DNA from: Bacillota bacterium
GTDB lineage: Bacteria; Bacillota; Clostridia; Christensenellales; UBA1242
Direction of reading: 5' to 3'
Length of the DNA stretch: 64,000 nt
Assembly (NCBI GenBank): GCA_009784375.1
Contig: WRBV01000004.1
Span: forward strand, 33,665 to 97,664
Part shown: positions 60,349 to 64,000 of the stretch, one piece after another
How the letters are laid out: every line of letters starts with the position of its first letter
How positions within the stretch are numbered: position 1 is the stretch's first letter
Notes under the pieces: model-generated
The model's input: only the letters and a program-made list of their open reading frames with translations
The model's database searches: none
Told to the model about the DNA's origin: nothing
Program-made: the position numbers and the translations under genes

Positions 60349-61683
60349 CTAGAACCCAAGTCCGCCAAGTTTACCTTTGCCTTTTTTACCCATAGTACTG
60401 AACTGTTTCATCATTAACTTTGATTGTTCGAATTGTTTTAATAATGCGTTTATTTCCTGGATGCTTGTCCCGCTTCCTGCGGCAATTCGTTGTTTACGTG
60501 ATGCTTTTAATATTTCTGGATTTCGTCGTTCTTTGACCGTCATGGATTGAATAATTGCCTTGTTACGTTTCATTTGGTCTTCATCAATTCGCCCAAGAGC
60601 CTTTGCCTTGTTTCCCATCATGCCACCAAAACTCTCCATTATTTGGTCAAGGTTACCCATCTTTTTGACATTGTCAAATTGCACCAAAAAATCCTCGAGA
60701 GTAAACACGTTTTCGCGCATACGTTTCTCGATTGTTTTCATTTCTTCTTCACTTACCGCGGCTTGTGCTTTTTCAATAATTGTAAGAACATCACCCATAC
60801 CAAGAATACGACTTGAGATCCGTTCTGGATGAAATGCCTCGATATCTCCGATTTTTTCACCAATACCCGCGAACTTGATTGGCTTGCCCGTAATATGACG
60901 AATTGAAAGTGCGGCACCACCACGAGTATCACCGTCAAGCTTTGTCAGCAACACACCCGATATATCCAATTTGTCATTGAATTCGCGCGCAACATTCACC
61001 GCATCTTGACCAGTCATAGCATCAACGGTTAATAGTATCTCAATAGGTTTTACAACTTCTTTGACCAACACAAGCTCGGTCATTAATTCTTCGTTAATAT
61101 GTAAACGACCCGCGGTGTCAACAATGATTGTATCAAACGCACCCTTCTCGGCGAACTTTAATGCGTTCTTTGCAATTTTGACTGGATCGCCTTGCCCTTC
61201 TTCAAAGACCTCAACACCCGCGTTCTTTCCAACAACTTTTAATTGTTGTATTGCGGCTGGACGATAAACGTCACACGCAACCAACAATACTTTCTTGCCT
61301 TGACCTTTTAACATCGCGCCAAGCTTTCCACAAAATGTGGTCTTACCCGCACCCTGCAGTCCGACCATCATATATACGGTTGGAGGTTTTGGTGAAATGC
61401 TGAGCTTTTCATTAGTTTTACCAAGCAACTCGGTCAATTGTTCGTGAACAATTTTAATAACCTGTTGCCCAGGCGTCAAAGATTGCATGACCTCTTCGCC
61501 CATGCATTTTTCTGTGGTTTTATTAACAAAATCTTTTACGACTGCGAAATTGACATCCGCCTCGAGTAATGCAAGGCGGACTTCGCGCATTGCGGCTTTT
61601 ATTTCGACTTCAGTCAACTTACCAGATCTGGTAAGTTTGCTGAATACATGTTTCATTTTTTCGGAAAGACTGGAAAATGCCAA
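60349..61683 (-). CDS. ffh: Signal recognition particle protein Ffh
   Basis: 444 residues. N domain (1-90), G domain with GLQGAGKTTFCGKLG near 107, DTAGRLHINEEL near 190 and TKLDGDTRGGAALS near 247, and a Met-rich M domain from about 300. Targets membrane and exported proteins, for example the surface proteins here. The frame starts at TTG 61683 (MAFSSLSEKM matches the family N-terminus) with GAGGAT upstream; no ATG is available. The M domain ends with KGKGKLGGLGF. Confidence 0.96.
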   Translation of the reverse strand: MAFSSLSEKMKHVFSKLTRSGKLTEVEIKAAMREVRLALLEADVNFAVVKDFVNKTTEKCMGEEVMQSLTPGQQVIKIVHEQLTELLGKTNEKLSISPKPPTVYMMVGLQGAGKTTFCGKLGAMLKGQGKKVLLVACDVYRPAAIQQLKVVGKNAGVEVFEEGQGDPVKIAKNALKFAEKGAFDTIIVDTAGRLHINEELMTELVLVKEVVKPIEILLTVDAMTGQDAVNVAREFNDKLDISGVLLTKLDGDTRGGAALSIRHITGKPIKFAGIGEKIGDIEAFHPERISSRILGMGDVLTIIEKAQAAVSEEEMKTIEKRMRENVFTLEDFLVQFDNVKKMGNLDQIMESFGGMMGNKAKALGRIDEDQMKRNKAIIQSMTVKERRNPEILKASRKQRIAAGSGTSIQEINALLKQFEQSKLMMKQFSTMGKKGKGKLGGLGF

Positions 61684-61747
61684 ATGGGAATCCTCAACTT
61701 TATGCTAGTATGAATTGATTATAGACAAATTTAGAAAACTTGTCAAC

Positions 61748-63682
61748 TTAATTATGTTGAATCACGGTAATTCCATTTATGTCTATCCATTTTGCATAAA
61801 AATACATTCGCCCTTCTGACGTATTTGGAATTCGGAAGATTGGTTGACCGTTAAGGCTTGGGCTATCAAACCAACCGATAAACGTAAGACCATTAAAGTC
61901 TGGATTACCCGTTGCAAATGCGTGCATATATTCATGTGTCGGCAAGATAAGAGACGTTGAATTCCATGCAAAGAACGGACGTTCCTCGACTATTTGTGAA
62001 TTTGGGTTGGCACCACCGCTGAAATGGAATACTAATCTGTTGTGTCCCGAATCGCCTGGGTTTAATGAATCCCAATCAATATCCCACACCGCATGCAAAT
62101 TCATATTCCAAGAAGGCACGGTCATAACATCGGTCGGATAAAATTGAATATCATGGTTACGAGCTTGTGTTGCACTTAAAGCCCAACCACGGAACACAAG
62201 ATCAACATGCCCAGGAATATAGTTTCGGAAATCCATTTCAAAGCCTTGATGCTTGAACAATGTCATAGTCAAAGACGAATCAATTAATGGGTTACCAACA
62301 TGCATAGTAATGGTACGCCAAACCATTTCATCCCATACCGCGTGCAATGTTTGATTTGCCGTTACCGTTTGTGTGGCAAAGTTCCATGGTACGGCACCAT
62401 CCAGAGTCGCGGACCAATGACGGAAGTGCCAACCCGAACGTGTCGGTTGAGCAGGTTCGGTTATCAACCCACCATGTGCAGGACGCTGTTGTGGTGGCGT
62501 TGGTGATCCACCATGAGTATTGAACGTTATTGTTGGGTTAACCCACCATACTGCATGCAATGTGTTTGTTGCGTTAATTGTTGTTTCACTTGTGATTAAA
62601 GTTGCGAAATTAAACGCTGTTGTGCCATTTTGTGTTGCCGACCAATGACGAAATGTGTGATTTGCAAGCGATGGGTCAGCTGGTCGTGTGACTGTACCAC
62701 GATATGCAATAGTTTGTTGTGGAACAAAACCTCCACCGTGTGTATTAAACGACACAACCGAATTTGCTCGCCATACAGCAAATAATGTGTTTGTTGCATT
62801 GATTGTGTTGTGCGCAGCTATTGGAGTATTGAAATTCCATTCTGGACCATTTATTGTCGCTGACCAATGTGCGAATGTAAAATTTGAAAGAAATGGATTT
62901 GATGGGCGTACGACTGGCTGATTCAATCTGACATTTTGTGGTGGAACTCCTGATCCACCTTGTGAATCGAATGTTACTGTATTAGTAACTGGAACTAAAA
63001 CATATGTACCACCAATCAAAGTAAAACTTGCTGAAGTTACATTTTGTCCTGTGTTTGTAAAATCACCAAACATACCTGATACGCTTACACTACCAAGCCA
63101 CCACGCCCAAAATCCGTCTTCACCTGACATCTGCCCCCCATTTCTCCAAGTTTGCGTCAACACAGTTACTGTTGAAGTACCACCAGTAGCACCACCAGTA
63201 TTAGCAAGAACATTAACACCACCACCAGGCAAAGGTGCATTCATAGAAATCATTGGATGTCTTTCAATCCTATAATTTCCAGGAAAAGTTGCATTAATCC
63301 TTAGTCTATTACTAGCTGGACCCCAATCGGCATGTCCAATTGTATCTTGAACTCTTGTAAAAACCTGTCCAACCAATGGTTGAACCGTGTTTGTCAAATG
63401 ATCAAATCTTGCGAATCTTATTTGTTCTTGGTTAAAAGATGTCGTAAAACTGTTAATTGGTTGTGGCCAGAAGTGAGCACCAACACCACTAACAGTCCGT
63501 GTTAAACCAGCAGCCATATCGGTAACGAAACCATCCGTGTTAGACTGAAATGTGGATGCATCTATATCATCCGATCTACTCATCGAAAATACAACACCCA
63601 TAACCACGGCACAAACTACAAAAACACCTGCGAATGCAAGCGCGGCTATACGGGAATGGTGGAATCTTCTTGGTGTGGTCAT
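61748..63682 (-). CDS. Exported InlB-repeat protein, 644 aa
   Basis: Basic N-terminus and signal anchor (RRFHHSRIAALAFAGVFVVCAVVMGVVF). Residues about 50-230 form an unassigned domain containing FWAWWLGSVSVSG. Then three tandem InlB B-type repeats (about 240-440), each opening with TFD/SFN/TFN..GG and containing FRHWSAT or FAHWSAT and NTLxAVW, followed by two more divergent ones (LVFRGWAL, LTFIGWFDS). Trp of the usual GW is here often HW. No C-terminal anchor. AAGGTGG lies before ATG 63682; a run of 11 G sits in the upstream region. Confidence 0.82.
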   Translation of the reverse strand: MTTPRRFHHSRIAALAFAGVFVVCAVVMGVVFSMSRSDDIDASTFQSNTDGFVTDMAAGLTRTVSGVGAHFWPQPINSFTTSFNQEQIRFARFDHLTNTVQPLVGQVFTRVQDTIGHADWGPASNRLRINATFPGNYRIERHPMISMNAPLPGGGVNVLANTGGATGGTSTVTVLTQTWRNGGQMSGEDGFWAWWLGSVSVSGMFGDFTNTGQNVTSASFTLIGGTYVLVPVTNTVTFDSQGGSGVPPQNVRLNQPVVRPSNPFLSNFTFAHWSATINGPEWNFNTPIAAHNTINATNTLFAVWRANSVVSFNTHGGGFVPQQTIAYRGTVTRPADPSLANHTFRHWSATQNGTTAFNFATLITSETTINATNTLHAVWWVNPTITFNTHGGSPTPPQQRPAHGGLITEPAQPTRSGWHFRHWSATLDGAVPWNFATQTVTANQTLHAVWDEMVWRTITMHVGNPLIDSSLTMTLFKHQGFEMDFRNYIPGHVDLVFRGWALSATQARNHDIQFYPTDVMTVPSWNMNLHAVWDIDWDSLNPGDSGHNRLVFHFSGGANPNSQIVEERPFFAWNSTSLILPTHEYMHAFATGNPDFNGLTFIGWFDSPSLNGQPIFRIPNTSEGRMYFYAKWIDINGITVIQHN

Positions 63683-63717
63683 ATCACACCACCTTGGAAA
63701 GGATTACAAGAAAATTG

Positions 63718-63728
63718 CCCCCCCCCCC
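63718..63728 (-). promoter_or_regulatory. Homopolymeric G11 tract upstream of InlB-repeat gene
   Basis: Eleven C on the plus strand (G on the coding strand), 36-46 bp before ATG 63682 and just after a TATAC -10-like box (about 63729-63733). It could modulate transcription start or the 5' leader by slippage; the promoter here is less clear than at 57808. Confidence 0.55.
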
Positions 63729-63860
63729 GTATATCTATTATTTAACATTTCGATACCTCCGACGTTCTTCTTTTGTATTCAATTCTATGTCCAATTGTAT
63801 CTATATTTTGCGAAACAGTCAAACAAATTATGCATGGTAGCCAGAGTAACTCCGCATGCC

Positions 63861-63894
63861 GTCATTGCGAGGAGCAAGGCGACGAAGCAATCCA
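63861..63894. repeat. REP-like palindromic element
   Basis: GTCATTGCGAGGAGC...GACGAAGCAATCCAG, with ATTGC (63864-63868) and GCAAT (63887-63891) as outer arms. This is the GC-rich 'CATTGCGAG..GAAGCAATCC' type of interspersed repeat known from many bacterial genomes. The surrounding 63730-63935 holds no gene that I can support. Confidence 0.7.
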
Positions 63895-63936
63895 GCGGGG
63901 CGAGGTGTCGTAAGTGATATGGGTTTGTTCGGTAAG

Positions 63937-63963
63937 AAAAAATGGAAAGAACTATTCTTTCCA
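63937..63963 (-). terminator. Intrinsic terminator of a gene right of the window
   Basis: TGGAAAGAA (63943-63951), CTA, TTCTTTCCA (63955-63963); the A-run 63937-63942 is the T-run on the minus strand. Confidence 0.75.
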
Positions 63964-63967
63964 CCTT

Positions 63968-64000
63968 CTACAATTCGAGTACTTCTATTTCTCTTCCTAC
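63968..64000 (-). CDS. Possible C-terminal end of an upstream gene
   Basis: A minus-strand frame enters from the right edge (VGREIEVLEL) and stops with TAG at 63968-63970, 5 bp before the terminator. Only ten codons are visible, so the frame and product are uncertain. Confidence 0.3.
   Translation of the reverse strand, partial: VGREIEVLEL

Noticed and set aside
1..64000. CRISPR array, prophage, insertion sequence or rRNA operon
   Set aside because: No regularly spaced direct repeats, integrase, transposase, phage structural genes or rRNA-like segments were seen.

Overview
The window looks like a chromosomal segment of a low-GC Bacillota (Firmicutes, Clostridia-like) bacterium, probably an uncultured one. 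The evidence is the Firmicutes-type gene order nusA-ylxR-infB-rbfA-nrnA-truB, the dnaG-rpoD and ffh-rpsP-khpA pairs, a YlbJ-type membrane protein, GGAGG ribosome sites, AT-rich intergenic DNA, and several surface proteins built from InlB/Listeria-Bacteroides-type beta repeats. I see no rRNA, CRISPR array, insertion sequence or prophage.

Layout. 1-4.6 kb: 3' part of aspartokinase on the minus strand, a tocopherol-cyclase-like protein, a PHP-domain protein, tRNA-Tyr, a MepB-like gene and an AraC/GyrI regulator. 4.6-9.2 kb: two exported proteins, an InlB-repeat protein and a membrane-anchored TIM-barrel-like protein. 9.3-16.3 kb: small metabolic and unknown genes, fmt and rpe, rpmB, a DEAD-box helicase with a long leader, and membrane proteins. 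16.3-20.6 kb: tRNA-Ile2-like and tRNA-Pro, then eno-rpoZ-priA-def read leftward. 20.8-27.8 kb: recX-acpS-dnaG-rpoD, a small protein, a zinc-ribbon protein and an ATP-dependent DNA ligase. 27.8-31.3 kb: nucleoside phosphorylase, ylbJ-like, rsmD and alr. 31.3-42.5 kb: one gene for a 3738-residue surface protein. 42.6-45.9 kb: AP-endonuclease-like, flavoprotein, nitroreductase, SH3-like and patatin genes. 45.9-55.8 kb: the nusA-to-truB translation/RNA cluster with inserted lipoprotein, NUDIX and hydrolase genes, plus a cysteine desulfurase. 55.9-63.7 kb: M1-type membrane peptidase, a small exported protein, dinB, khpA, rpsP, ffh and a third InlB-repeat protein.

Two translation strategies are visible. 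Genes inside operons have ordinary Shine-Dalgarno sites. At least a dozen genes that start a transcription unit instead have a sigma-70 -10 box (TATAAT, TATACT, TATCAT or TACAAT) only 5-8 nt before the ATG, which predicts leaderless mRNAs. The rsmD and alr start codons face each other across 13 bp.

Other notable signals: a run of 10 G inside the spacer between consensus -35 and -10 boxes of a small exported protein gene, and a run of 11 G upstream of an InlB-repeat gene, both candidate phase-variation switches; a structured repeat shared by the leaders of lysC and the DEAD-box helicase, with a related copy translated inside truB; and a palindrome over the -10 box of the zinc-ribbon gene. Functions are inferred from recognisable motifs only; no database search was run.
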